Shown here: piece by piece, positions 34,172 to 45,700 of the stretch | Layout: the number at the start of each line of letters is the position of its first letter | Position numbering within the stretch: position 1 is the first letter of the stretch | Position numbers and translations under genes: made by a program | The notes under the pieces: generated by a model | Told to the model about the DNA's origin: nothing | Seen by the model: the letters and a program-made list of their open reading frames with translations, nothing else | Databases searched by the model: none | Assembly: GCA_009103225.1 (NCBI GenBank) | Contig: RHPI01002503.1 | Span: 512,106 to 560,295 of the forward strand | Direction: 5' to 3' | Source of the DNA: Chlorokybus atmophyticus | Lineage: Eukaryota; Streptophyta; Chlorokybophyceae; Chlorokybales; Chlorokybaceae | Length of the DNA: 48,190 nucleotides

Positions 34172-36189
34172 TAGTTTGTATAGCTGTTAGACGCCGTGAC
34201 GAACTGTATACTGTGAGCTAGGCTTCCAGGCCAGTTGGTACAGCTGGCATGTGTTGTTGGCATGTAGTGTTTCGGACAGAAGGAGATGTCACAGAAGCAT
34301 TGTGACGCAGGTTGCTGCCAACTCTTCATGCAATGATTATCACTTATATATATGGCTATGCTAGCGCTGTCAGTGTAAAGTGTTGATGTCCAGCCAGACC
34401 ATGATGGTGCACATTGACATTTTTGTATGTGTCAATATGGTGAATACAAATCATAGAGGTTGCATGCTCGGTTGCAGATAGTACCCAACCTCGCGGCAGC
34501 TTATCTTCCCTCAACACGCTATTCCCCTTGGTATACACAGTAGTTGGGCCTTTATGTTGGTTGTTGCGCAACTATCCAATGATACCCACCGTCTTTCTCA
34601 ATTTGATTGCGCATAGTCATTCCATGCATGTATAAAGTGTAAGTCAAGCGTGTTAAACAAGCTCACGGTTTATCGCAAACAATTTAACCGATGGCACAGC
34701 ATGTGGTATGATACATCCTCATGCCGTTGAGTGCTCTCATATAAATTTTATCATAAATGCGCATTGTATAAGAATAACGTTAACCAACGGTAGAGTCGCT
34801 CAACAAGCGAACTCAAGCAAAAGGTCATAATGCGGACAAATGCAATTGCATCAGCAAAACAAGCAGTAAGCATATATTACACGGGGGATTATGTGACTTG
34901 TTAACATGAATATTGAATGTAATGCATTCACGCACCTTTTCTACCATCGTACGCGTGTGATGTTTACAAGGCATGATGCTTCAAATGAAATGTTATGCAT
35001 CTGATGACATTCGTTATGTTGTATAACGTGTACAATTATATGTCATATGGATGCGAGTTGCATGTGTACCGTCAGTACTATGTTCATAGAAGTGGAATCA
35101 ATTGCATTTGTGCATCACACATCAGGGAGTACCCATCATATCACCGTGTTTGTACAAGCTGATAGTCATCAACATTGCGGACTATTGAGCAATTGCATGG
35201 GTGTTACACGAATGCATTGATGATGAAAAATAAGACGCATAATGTATATACATAAAACATCTTATAAACATTCTATATGTTGATCATGTGCTGCAATTTC
35301 ATGTGTCTCAATAAAACTCATGACGACTTTAACAGTCCTTACAGCAATGAATGCATATAGTCCACTCACATGTAATATCTGAGGGCTGTTCCCTAAAATG
35401 TGACTCATCATATTGCAACTGTTGCCGTCACATTATAATTAGGTTGATATGATGCACCGCAGATGCAGGATACATGCAATGGACCGACCAATCACATCAA
35501 ACAAGCAAGCAAGTACCCCGTTATTATGACAAGGCCTTGCAACATACGTATACACATAGATTACTCAAATATTCACATAACTCGAGGGTGAGGCCAAGTT
35601 GCCTGGTCCGCTGCAAATTTATAAAAAGCAACAACTTGAGAGTCATGATTTGGGAGTCACAAGCTGTGATAGGCATAATTGTTGGGTTTTGCAGCATGTG
35701 CATTGGCTCAAATTGGGATTAGCCCAATGCACAATTGCGCTGGTACCTGTTTCATGCGCAGTATTCTTGTTTGCAGTGATCCGCTACTGCCTATTGCCTT
35801 GCCCAAGGAACTTTCCCCCAGGCGTGTCGTTGTCGGCAGACTTTGGTACAAAGTCTTGTTTCAACTACACAGCGACACCGTCACTGCAGGAAGCGCCGCA
35901 GTCGACTGGAAGAAAGTTTGCGTGCCTTTTCAGAAGTTGTTCGCGAGAAACTAAACTGTTCGTGCGTACAGCAAACCCTAAAGAGCGAGCACGCTACAAG
36001 CACTGGCTTCAACGAGCAGCGTCAAGCTGGTCAGCCCGAGCCCACCCGCAGCGGCGGCGGCGGAGGAGGAGGTGGAGGACGTGGAGGGCTGTTCCGTGCC
36101 TCACAGTGAGAGTGGATCAGTCGGTGCTCGCTCTTTCTCACTAGCTAGCACACAGGGAGGGGGGGCGCCCTCCCCTCTAGGAGGCCAAG
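34172..36189. other. AT-rich intergenic region
   Basis: About 2 kb without a recognised gene. A TGTAA at 34374-34378 is a plausible poly(A) signal for the FMC1-like gene. The part at 34600-35560 is strongly AT-rich. The part at 35960-36180, just before V-ATPase subunit A, is GC-rich with a GGC/GGA run at about 36050-36090, probably its 5' leader. Confidence 0.6.
34374..34378 (+). terminator. TGTAA candidate poly(A) signal of FMC1-like gene
   Basis: TGTAA (within CAGTGTAAAG) lies about 200 nt after the stop; assigned by position. Confidence 0.35.
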
Positions 36190-38832
36190 ATGCCCGCCAT
36201 TCCGACCAACGGCATGCTCAGCTTCGACTCCGACTTTGCCAAGGAGAGCGACTATGGCTATGTTAAGAAGGTGTCCGGCCCCGTCGTGGTGGCCGAGAAG
36301 ATGGGCGGTGCTGCCATGTACGAGCTGGTTCGCGTTGGGCACGACAAGCTGATCGGTACGTCGCTGTCTCTTTTGCTAGCTGCTTATTGTTGGCAACATT
36401 CTCAGTTTTAGAGAGGTAAATAACGAGACCCCTAATGTTAAGCATTGATAGACCCTCAAGGATTTTGCGTGTAGTTTCAGTCTAAGTCCAGCATGTCGTA
36501 GTGTCTCAGGCATGGTTAACACACTGGCACATTTAACATAAGCGTTACCGCTATGTTACTGCTATGTCATCAATCGCTGTGTTAGGTTGTGCATGTTGCT
36601 TTCAGTGTGTCGACACAGCGACCATCATGTACAACGCTTTTGTGCTCAGCAAGAAAGACGGCATCCGGCATACATTCCGTAAATTGTCAGCTTGTAACCG
36701 TTCCAGCTACATGATCATGCCAGTTGTGTCATGTGCATTGCTACGCAGTATTGGAACACTTGCGTGCAAACGGTGATGACGTGCTTGACTTGTGTGCTGC
36801 AGGTGAGATCATTCGCCTGGAAGGTGACAATGCCACAATCCAAGTGTACGAAGAGACTTCTGGGTTGACTGTAGGAGATCCTGTGCTGCGCACGCGGTTA
36901 CCACTCTCTGTTGAACTCGGCCCTGGTCTTTTGGGCAATATCTTTGACGGCATTCAGCGCCCTCTCAAAGCCATTGCCGCATCATCTGGGGACGTGTACA
37001 TCCCGAGGGGTGTTGCTGTGCCTGCGCTTGATAAGAAGGCCTCGTGGGAGTTTGCTCCTGGCAAATTCAAGATAGGCGATGCAATAACTGGTGGCGATAT
37101 CGTTGCTACCGTGCATGAGAATACTTTGCTAAACTCCCAGGTGAGTTGTCTGATGCAACATAGCAATTGTTGAGCGTATGTTGATGAGCAAGGGACGTGT
37201 ATCAAGTCTCATTCAAACTTAACTGATCAGCGGCTGCATGGCAGGTCATGGTACCACCAGGAGCCATGGGCAGATTGACCTGGCTGGCGCCTGCAGGCGA
37301 GTACACACTGAGCGATGAAGTCATGGAGATTGAGTTTCAAGGACAGAAAAAGAAGTTCACCATGTTGCAGCAGTGGCCAGTGCGTGAACCTCGCCCTGTT
37401 GCCAAGAAGATGCTCTCGCAGACTGCACTTTTGACCGGTCAGCGTGTCCTCGATGCCCTCTTCCCGTCCGTGCTCGGAGGCACATGCGCTATTCCTGGTG
37501 CGTTCGGTTGCGGCAAGACTGTGATTAGTCAGGCGCTTTCCAAATACTCCAATGCAGATGGTATTATCTACGTGGGTTGTGGTGAACGTGGAAATGAGAT
37601 GGCAGAGGTATGCATGCACTTGAAGTGCGCAGGTTGTGTCATCGTGAAGCCGCAGGAATTGATTGTGGCATTTGCTTGCAGGTGTTGATGGACTTCCCTC
37701 AACTCACCATGACATTGCCCGATGGTCGCGAAGAGTCGGTTATGAAGCGCACGACATTGGTTGCCAACACGTCCAATATGCCAGTGGCAGCGCGCGAGGC
37801 ATCCATCTACACCGGCATCACGCTGGCTGAGTACTTCAGAGACATGGGTTACAACTATGCCATGATGGCTGACTCCTCGTCACGCTGGGCTGAGGCGCTG
37901 CGTGAGATCTCAGGGCGTTTGGCTGAAATGCCTGCAGATTCGGGTTACCCGGCTTACCTTGCGGCGCGACTTGCATCCTTCTACGAGCGGGCTGGACGCG
38001 TGCGGTGCTTGGGCAGCCCTGGCCGCGATGGCAGCGTGACCATTGTGGGTGCTGTCTCACCACCAGGCGGTGACTTCTCAGATCCTGTCACCGCAGCCAC
38101 GCTCAGTATTGTGCAGGTAGGTTGGCGTACGCTCGAAACTAGCACAGTGATTGTTGTTTTGCTGCGAGGCATACCTGCTGCCCAGGGGCAGTTCGGTGGC
38201 ATATGATCTGCTGTGCTAGAGCTTACTTCATAATGCGTGTGCAGGTGTTCTGGGGACTGGACAAGAAGCTTGCACAGCGCAAGCATTTCCCGTCTGTCAA
38301 CTGGCTGATCTCGTATTCCAACTACACAAAGGCTTTGGAGCCCTTCTATGAGAAATTTGATCCTGACTTCATATCGATCCGCACGATCGCGCGTGAGGTT
38401 CTTCAAAAGGAGGACGATCTCATGGAAATTGTACAGCTTGTTGGAAAGGATGCACTCGCCGAGACAGACAAGGTGGTGCTCGAAACCGCTAAATTCATCC
38501 GAGAAGACTACCTTGCGCAGAATGCCTTCACCAAATATGACAAGTTCTGCCCCTTCTACAAGTCCGTGTGGATGTTGCGCAACATCACAACCTTCCATAC
38601 ATGCGCAACCACCGCACTGGAGCGCGCCATCAGCGCAGCAGTTGGCACTGGCGAGGGCAGCAAGCTGACATTCAATGTCATCAGGAACCGCTTGGCAGAC
38701 ATCATGTACCGCATCATTTCGCAGAAGTTTGAAGACCCAGCTGAGGGTGAAGACGTACTTACGGCAAAGTTCAAGCAGCTCAACGCTGACCTTGTCAATG
38801 CCTTTAGGACGCTTGAAGAGGAGTATCGCTGA
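36190..38832 (+). CDS. VMA1: V-type proton ATPase catalytic subunit A
   Basis: Subunit A is the ATP-hydrolysing subunit of the V1 sector that acidifies vacuoles and other endomembrane compartments. Five exons: 36190-36355, 36803-37140, 37245-37607, 37682-38116 and 38245-38832 (1890 nt, 629 aa), the usual length for the family. The Walker A motif is GAFGCGKT (about residue 255), the Walker B region is [20 protein letters not shown], and other landmarks are [72 protein letters not shown] and [15 protein letters not shown]. Both the nonhomologous insert region and the C-terminal helical domain ([14 protein letters not shown], end LEEEYR) are complete, and no intein is present. The start [12 protein letters not shown] precedes the family's [14 protein letters not shown]. 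No frame break or missing key residue is seen. Confidence 0.98.
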
Positions 38833-38929
38833 GGTCGTAACATGTATTGTAGCGATACTGCACTGTATACTGCTAGTGTGCTTGTGACACCACTGTATCA
38901 ACTGTTGCCAAGTGCTTGCTGGTTGTTGA

Positions 38930-38934
38930 TGTAA
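38930..38934 (+). terminator. TGTAA poly(A) signal of V-ATPase subunit A
   Basis: TGTAA lies about 100 nt behind the TGA stop of the V-ATPase gene. Confidence 0.5.
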
Positions 38935-39599
38935 GGTCAGTACCTTTTAGGTATAATGTTGCTACCTGCGGCTGCAACATGCCGCGGTGTCTGGCTGCCT
39001 GTGCTCGGTCTCTGTCGCGTTACTAGTTGCAAGATTGGCTAGTATGGACTACATGGAAACACCCTGTTTCTCTGGCTAGGTGGTCAACATCCAGCACATA
39101 GCCAGACCTCCTGCATCACCAGGCATTTTGTCTTACCATTGTACATCTGCAACTCTTGCAAAATGTATGCAGCGCAGAAGTGCACCTGGTACAATCAGGG
39201 TATGTTGACATGGCCACAGGCAAGCGCACAAGCGGCTGCAGAGACAGCAAAGGTAGATAAAGCTTGCACATATCATATACCTGACAGTGGTTTGTGTTTC
39301 AGGTGCGCTCAATGTGGGCTCTTCTGCTCTCTGTATAGAAAAAATGCGAGAGAGGTATGCTCATTCAGACCACACCACGCATGCAACACTCTGCACAGCA
39401 CACCCACCTCGTTACTACATGTGCTTCCCTTCCACACCACAACACCTTCTCTGCTTGGCAATTCAGTTGTCGCTTGAGTTGCTGCTCGGCTGTCAGGAGA
39501 GCCTGCGACAGCCTGTGCATGTTTGCTGTTGGGCAATGCGTGTGACTTCCTGCTTGCAATGGTTTATGAGCCATGTGAAGTGCCTGTTGCTTGCTAGCG

Positions 39600-39712
39600 A
39601 TACACCTTGTCTCCTTCTGTCCGTATATGGCGCTTGCTTTTCAGGTGCATTCGCCTGCAAGTAGCGGTCTTCTGCCTCTGCCTGCCTCATTGCCTCAGCT
39701 GCCTTGCGCTGC
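39600..39712 (-). other. Possible minus-strand exon, charged helix
   Basis: After a GCATGCAG acceptor-like site, the minus strand reads RKAAEAMRQAEAEDRYLQAN and then APEKQAPYTD, a regular charged amphipathic helix unlike random sequence. A donor-like G|GTGTATC follows. It could be the end of a small gene whose earlier exons lie at 39750-40260, but I could not build them and recognise no family. Treat as a hint only. Confidence 0.25.
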
Positions 39713-40301
39713 ATGCTTCCTTGTGCGTGCGTGTTGGTGTTGGACCATCAGAACTCAAGGGCCCGGTTCAGCCCATTGCTTGTTGCTGTTGCTCTGTTGA
39801 CTCTGTGCAATACACTACGTGTTGTGCGTCCATGGCGCAGCACAGGTAATGTAGTAGTACTAAAATTGCATCACTAGTTCCTGATGTGACACATGCGAGT
39901 CACCTACTGGCGATGTGACTCGATGCAGGCGAAGGCTTTAGTGGTGATCGCCTTCGTGATAAAATCTCACAGCCACAACTTGTGGGCCATTGCTCGGGGA
40001 TTACCACACTTCACTGTTCACGCAATCCAGCACTCGGACCTGAAAGCCAACGCTGACGTGGATGCCAATCACGATCCGCGGCCATGTGAACTTGGACAAA
40101 GTCGTACCCAAACGCACCAGTTCTTTAGCTCGGCACAAGTTCCTCATATCCCTGAATCCGACGACTCTCGAAGCCAAAAAGCTTCATCCGACCGCTGTCC
40201 TTGGCCTCGTGACTTCGGATAAGACGGCCTACTCGTAACCAGACTTGTGTAAAGTAAAGCAAAGAAGTCGGAAAATTCTTCTACGTGCCCTTCCGGCTGT
40301 G

Positions 40302-42197
40302 ATGGCGTGGCGGGAGAAATGCAAACTGATTGGGTTTTCTGACGCCGCAGCGGCGGTGGCGGCGGTGGGGGTTGGGGTGAGGGTGGGGAAGGTTGGGGAG
40401 GGGTTCGAGGTGAGGGAGGTGGTGGACCTCACCTGAAGAGGTGCGAGCGTTGTTAGGCTGTTGCAGGGTGTGATTCTGGGCTGGCGGTGCTGCTGGCTGA
40501 AAATCTCCTTCTAGCTGCGAGGGTGAGCTTCCTGGGCGCTGATCGTGCTAAGGGGGTGATCTGTTTAAGATATCCTGCTTGACACGCTCGTGTGTGTTTT
40601 CTAACTTGTACGTTTCTGCTGCGTCGCCATGCTCGTTACCTGTTCTTGCAGCGCATTCTTATGGCCAAGCAGTGTGATTGTCATGCAGCGGCATCGCATT
40701 ACAGTACAGGGCAACAGAAAGGCGCTCAGCGTACTGAAGTCTGATCTTGCATGCAAGGTTGCCTCAGCTGTTGGCCGTTGCTAGCGGTGTGGTGTCCCTA
40801 GGAGTACATGGATGCTAAGGGAAAACTTTACATGCATGCTCGCATGCATGCATGAAACCTGCCGCATTTTATGTGCATGCATGCACACTAGCAGCTTGCT
40901 TGCCACGTAAGCACAATCAACTCTGTACTAAGCTCCAACCATCTTAGGCGCCAGAGCTTTCCAAACTGGACACCCTGGACGCGAAACAGTACTTCCAGCC
41001 TAACGACCACCGCCGCCGTGCGATGGTCGCTGAGCGGCCAACTGATAGCCTCTTCTGGGTGCAGCCTACAACAACCGGCCGTGCAGTGGTGAATGTGCAC
41101 GAGCATTTTGAGCTTCTGACCAGCGCACGACGCCTGGTGTACTGGGCGCTCAGTTGGTTCCTCTGGCCTCTGTGGATACTCAACGCCCTTCGCCGCGAAC
41201 AGCAGGTAGTTGCATGCAAGGCAGAAGTGCTTGCATTCTGATGCAATTCTCAGCTCGTGGTGTTGAACGTTTTGTCAACTGTGAAAAGAGGATAACAGAT
41301 ACTTGCTGCAAGTTATACATGTGCAATGTGCTACATCGTAAGACTTGTTGCTGCCCGTGGGTGTAATCCCACAGCATTGCTGCATGTGCTTTGGCTGACT
41401 TGCCATGGTGTGCTGGCAGCTTCAGCTTCAACTGCAGGAGATGCACTTGAAAGCTGAACATCAGCAGATCCGCATGAGCGAATTGCAGCGACGTCTGGAC
41501 GCATCTCACAGCGACATGCGGAAAATGCGAGATAAGTACCTCAAAAGGCTGGATGCACCGGCTCCATCAGGTGGTGATGGTGTTGGAGCCAGTGACGACA
41601 ATAAGGTTGTGCTTACAACTGCACCTGCAAAGGGTTACACAGCTACGCCAGAGGTGCGTGCACGTGTTCCTGTGGTTGTTATGTGTTGACACATAATTGT
41701 GAGCGTGCAGTGCATTGTGCTTGTATGTGCATGAACCGGTTGACTTGAGGCCACGCTGATGCAGTGCATTGCCGCAGGTGTGTGATGAGCCGTCCGGTAT
41801 GAATGCTGTGCACATGCTGTGGGGTATCAGCAGCGCAGCCTGCGCCTATGCGCTTTGGTATTTCTTCAGGAATGCAAGGCGAGGCGGGCCGGTAAGAATT
41901 TGTTATCCAACTGACGGACACTTGAACTGCATGACTGGTTGCACGCTGTCACAGACTCCTGACACAAGCGCAATGCATCAACACTCACAGGTCATTCATC
42001 TGTCGCAGGAAAGGGAATGGGTACTGCTACTGGTGGCTGCGCTGGTTTGTTTTCTCCTGATGACATTTACTGGCCGGAGGGATCCCAGTGCACCTATCTT
42101 GCACCAACGCAGTGCTGCGCTGCTGTCCGCTGTAAACATGTTTTTGGTTGGCTTCATCTTCTGCTACTGGTTGAACGACCCCCCAGTGCGCACGTGA
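40302..42197 (+). CDS. Unrecognised 300-aa protein with about four membrane segments and a coiled coil
   Basis: Five exons, all phase 0: 40302-40409, 40948-41205, 41420-41653, 41778-41891 and 42009-42197 (903 nt). The start MAWREKCKLIGFSD leads into an Ala/Val/Gly stretch. Exon 2 is soluble, then has a Trp-rich hydrophobic segment (VYWALSWFLWPLWILNAL). Exon 3 is a heptad-like helix (LQLQLQEMHLKAEHQQIRMS, then ELQRRLDA) with a basic end and a Gly/Asp/Ser linker. Exon 4 has a second segment (LWGISSAACAYALWYFF). Exon 5 has two more (WVLLLVAALVCFLLMTFTG and AALLSAVNMFLVGFIFCYWL), ending NDPPVRT. The topology suggests an organelle or endomembrane protein whose coiled coil can dimerise. I recognise no family. 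Exon 1 is the least certain part. Confidence 0.65.
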
Positions 42198-42248
42198 TGC
42201 TGGCGTGCCAACAGTTGTTCCACTGCAGCAGCACTTTCTGCATGCAGT

Positions 42249-42253
42249 TGTAA
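42249..42253 (+). terminator. TGTAA poly(A) signal of the four-TM gene
   Basis: TGTAA lies 52 nt after the TGA stop at 42195-42197. Confidence 0.5.
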
Positions 42254-42575
42254 CATACACTGCATCGTCTCATGCCCCGTTGTGCGTTAAGGCTTAGATA
42301 ACTAGCTGCAGTTCGCCAGGTAGTGTGAGCTGTATTGGACTTGTACATGAGTAGAATAGTTTAGTCATGTTTTATGTCATAGGATGCGCGCTTGGAGATG
42401 CTCAGCATATGCTGTTCGGTGCCGAGTTCCTTTGCGTAGTGGTCCAAAAGCGCAGATTGTGTTACCAGACAAGCATAAAGCAAGAGAGTTCAGCCCAAGC
42501 AGCACCTGCTACACATGAGTGGTATGCTTTGTGAGGTGGTGTAAATGAAATGAGGTGTGAATATGCTCATGCATG

Positions 42576-42580
42576 TTACA
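42576..42580 (-). terminator. TGTAA candidate poly(A) signal of the coiled-coil gene
   Basis: TTACA on the plus strand lies about 210 nt beyond the 42790 stop. A second copy at 42913-42917 overlaps the alternative stop of the unspliced last exon. The region 42198-42789 is a convergent 3' intergenic space without a recognised gene. Confidence 0.35.
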
Positions 42581-42789
42581 TGCCATGTGCGCGGTGCATT
42601 GTTCAAAGCTTGCCACTGGTCTTGCATTGCATGGTGTACATTCCAACATCTTCCCTTTGCATGTGTGAACAGTATATTCGTGCTTGGGGCACTGTATTAC
42701 TATGTTGTTCTGCTTCGGCCATTTCTCAACGCGCAAAGTCCCACAACAGGTGCCTCAACCAAGCCAAGTCAACTTATGTCAGAAGGGGA

Positions 42790-45700
42790 TCAAGCTGGTG
42801 CTGCGGCTTCATGAATAGTTGTCCATTTGCTGAGAGCATCAGCAATCTGTGTTGCACAAGACTCCTGCATCCACCAGCAAGCGAAGACTTGAGACATCAT
42901 GCAGTGTGCAGCTTACAATACAGCTCTACATGAAGGTCTAAATCGCACCTGAACATCGCGGTGCATGGCCATCATTGCCCCACGCACATTGCGTTCCAGA
43001 GCCATGCGCGCCTCGACCTCTTCATCAAGGGATGTCATAAGCTCATTCGTCATCGCCATTAGCTGCGCTACAGGCTGTTCCAGCTGCATCGCCGATACCT
43101 GCATGTGCGGCCAACAACTCGCTAAAACAATGTTCATAAACTTTGATGCATTGGCATATAAATTCTCACTCACCGACTCAGAACTGTTGGCCACTTCAGC
43201 GAGGATAAGCTCTCTGTCCAGCAGGGCGTCAGAGGAGCAGGTCTCCGCCAGCTTGCGAAGTTCCACCTCCGTCTTGTCAAGCTGCTTCTCCAAACCCCTC
43301 ACCGCCAGTTTGCTTTGCCGCGCTATCAGCTGCCACTCCGACACTCTGTCATCTACCTCCGCCACGTTGGCGGCAATAGCGAACAGCTTTGCATCAACAC
43401 CAGTAGTCGCTTGTACTGATTCTGTCTGCTCCAACTGCTGCAGCCTTGCATGGATGCCGGATACACTACTGTTGACAGCTGAAACTGTCCTATTGATGAT
43501 AGCTTGTAAAGCTGTTATCTGCTGTTCTGCAGCACTGCTGTTTCTTTCCTCCAATTGCAACGCAGTGACTTCTCCATGCAACAGCGAGTCAACTTCAAGC
43601 GCTTCCATGCGTTGCATCAAGTCCGTGACAGATGCTTGAACCTTCCTTCGCTCATTGCGCATTGTGACCACTCCCTCACGCATGACAGCCACTTCACCAT
43701 GCACGGTCTTGAAGTTGTCAATGACTCTTTCCTCCAAGGCAATGCGCGCATCGCGTCCCGCCTTGGCCGCATCCATGACAGTGCGTGTCAAGTCTTCTTG
43801 CTGGGTGCTCATGGCTGCCAACTGGCTGCCCACTGACTCTTTCAGCTGCAAGTTCTCAGCCAGCTGGTTTTTTACAGCGTCCGTCCACACCTGTTGCTCA
43901 AGGGCACCATCCGCCAGCTGGTTTTTCACCGACTCTTGAAGCTCTGACTGTTGTACGAGCGCATCCTTGACAGTGCGTGTGACGTCTGCTTGCTGCGCAC
44001 TCATGGCCGCCAGCTGGCTTCCGACGGACTCTTTGAGCTGCGCAGTCGCTGCCACGTGCACACTGACAGTGTGAGCCAATATGGAGTGATCCTTGGCGCT
44101 GGCTGTCAGCTGCTGCGTCACATTCTGCTGAAAAAGTTCGCTATCCTGAACACTCTTCTTAGCGTGCAGCATCACTTGACCCAGCTGCAGCTTAAGTTGG
44201 TTGCATTCCTCCTGACAAGCATCCAACTCCAACCTGGGAAATATAAGTTATAAGTTAACCGCTGACCAGATAGCATGCTGCTGACTATCACATACAATCA
44301 ACTTACAACTGCAGCTCTCTGTCTAACAGAGAGTCGGCTTGTTGCTGTTCAAGATGTGCGCGCAACCCGTAGACGGCTTCGTTGGCTTTGGCGGCGAGGC
44401 TGTACCCTTCACTGGCCTGCATGTGCAACAACAAGTCAACACGTGCTCGCACAGACAGGGTTAGTGAAACACTCCACGCAACAGCGGCCAGACCTCTTCG
44501 GCCATGCGCTGCTCCTGATTGCGCATGGCCTGGACATGCTCGTGCGTGACAGCATCCACCTCTCTCTCCAAAACCTGACAGTGCATGACATTGTCAGCAA
44601 TGACAACAAATTTGGCAATGCTTCTACGATGGACACATGCCGTTACCTCTAGACGCTTGAGCACCTCATTATGAGCGCCGGCTGCAGCCTGTGGCACGAT
44701 ACATGGTGTGTTAAGGTCTTGTATTTTCCAAGAGTCCAATATAGCAGTCTTTGCATACCTGCGAGGCCACCTCCACAACTCCGTCGCTCATTTCTGCTAG
44801 AGCCGCATCCAGTTGTCCCCGCACCTCTACTCGCATTCCGTCCATCTCCGTGCCAATGGCCGCCACCTTTGCCATGCACAAAGCCGTTGGTGGTACAATT
44901 TCAGCCACAGGCACGCAACTTGACCGACACGCACCTCCTCTTCAATACGATCATCTCGCTCTCTGCGCCCACGCCCCTCTGTCTCAAGCTCCTGCACAAC
45001 ACCCTCCAGCTCCTGCATGCGGCCCAGTGCATCCACCAGCTCTGCATGGTCCTCATTGATCGCCTCTATAGCCTGAGCATAGCCAAAGACGCCATGAAGT
45101 GAAGTGTTGCAGCCTGAAAGGCCTCGTTCTTGCAGTGTTCAGTTGTTACCTCTGAAACATCAGTTTCAATGCGCTGCACAGTTTCAATTATGGAAGAAAA
45201 GGTTTCCTGCCCGATAGTGCGTGCAGTATCAGGATTGTGGTCTTGCTGTTCTGGTTGGTCTTCATGTGACACTTCATCCTCTTCTCGTTCTTCTTGGTCT
45301 TTGAGTGTGATATACGTCTTGAGCTCGTCGATCTGTTCTTGCAGATCCATCCACAAAGCCTTGCCAGAGCCAAAACAGGTGTCAATGAATATCCTATGCC
45401 AGCGTGCCTGACTTGCAGGCGATGCAAACATGCGCTCACCCGTCTGACACTATTATTCGCATTGATGTCCTTGAAGTACTCCTCTCCGTCGTCATTGGCA
45501 TCCTGGACCCCAGCCAGGACGCGGTCGACACGCGCGGAGACGCATTGCTCTGACACAAGCTCCTCCAGCACCTGGCCATGTACTTATATGTTTACATGCA
45601 CACGCTATTGCAAGCAGAAACCCAAGTATTGATTTTAAGTCTGCACCTGATCGCACGTGCATCCCGCGAGGTCATCTCGCAGATTCATTTGCAACTGATG

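Larger units (their letters stand above)
38833..40301. other. Region between V-ATPase A and the four-TM gene; no secure gene
   Basis: About 1.5 kb. A TGTAA at 38930-38934 is a good poly(A) candidate for V-ATPase A. The only coding-like signal is a short minus-strand stretch at 39600-39712 (listed separately). The part at 40230-40300 is the leader of the next gene. Confidence 0.5.

Noticed and set aside
35599-36144. 181-codon plus-strand frame before V-ATPase A
   Set aside because: No family pattern, an Arg-rich end caused by a GGC/GGA run, and it lies where the V-ATPase 5' leader is expected.
42965-43639. 224-codon open frame on the plus strand
   Set aside because: It is antisense to the last coiled-coil exon. 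The long opening reflects the helix-biased codons opposite; its Ser/Cys/Ala-rich translation has no domain.
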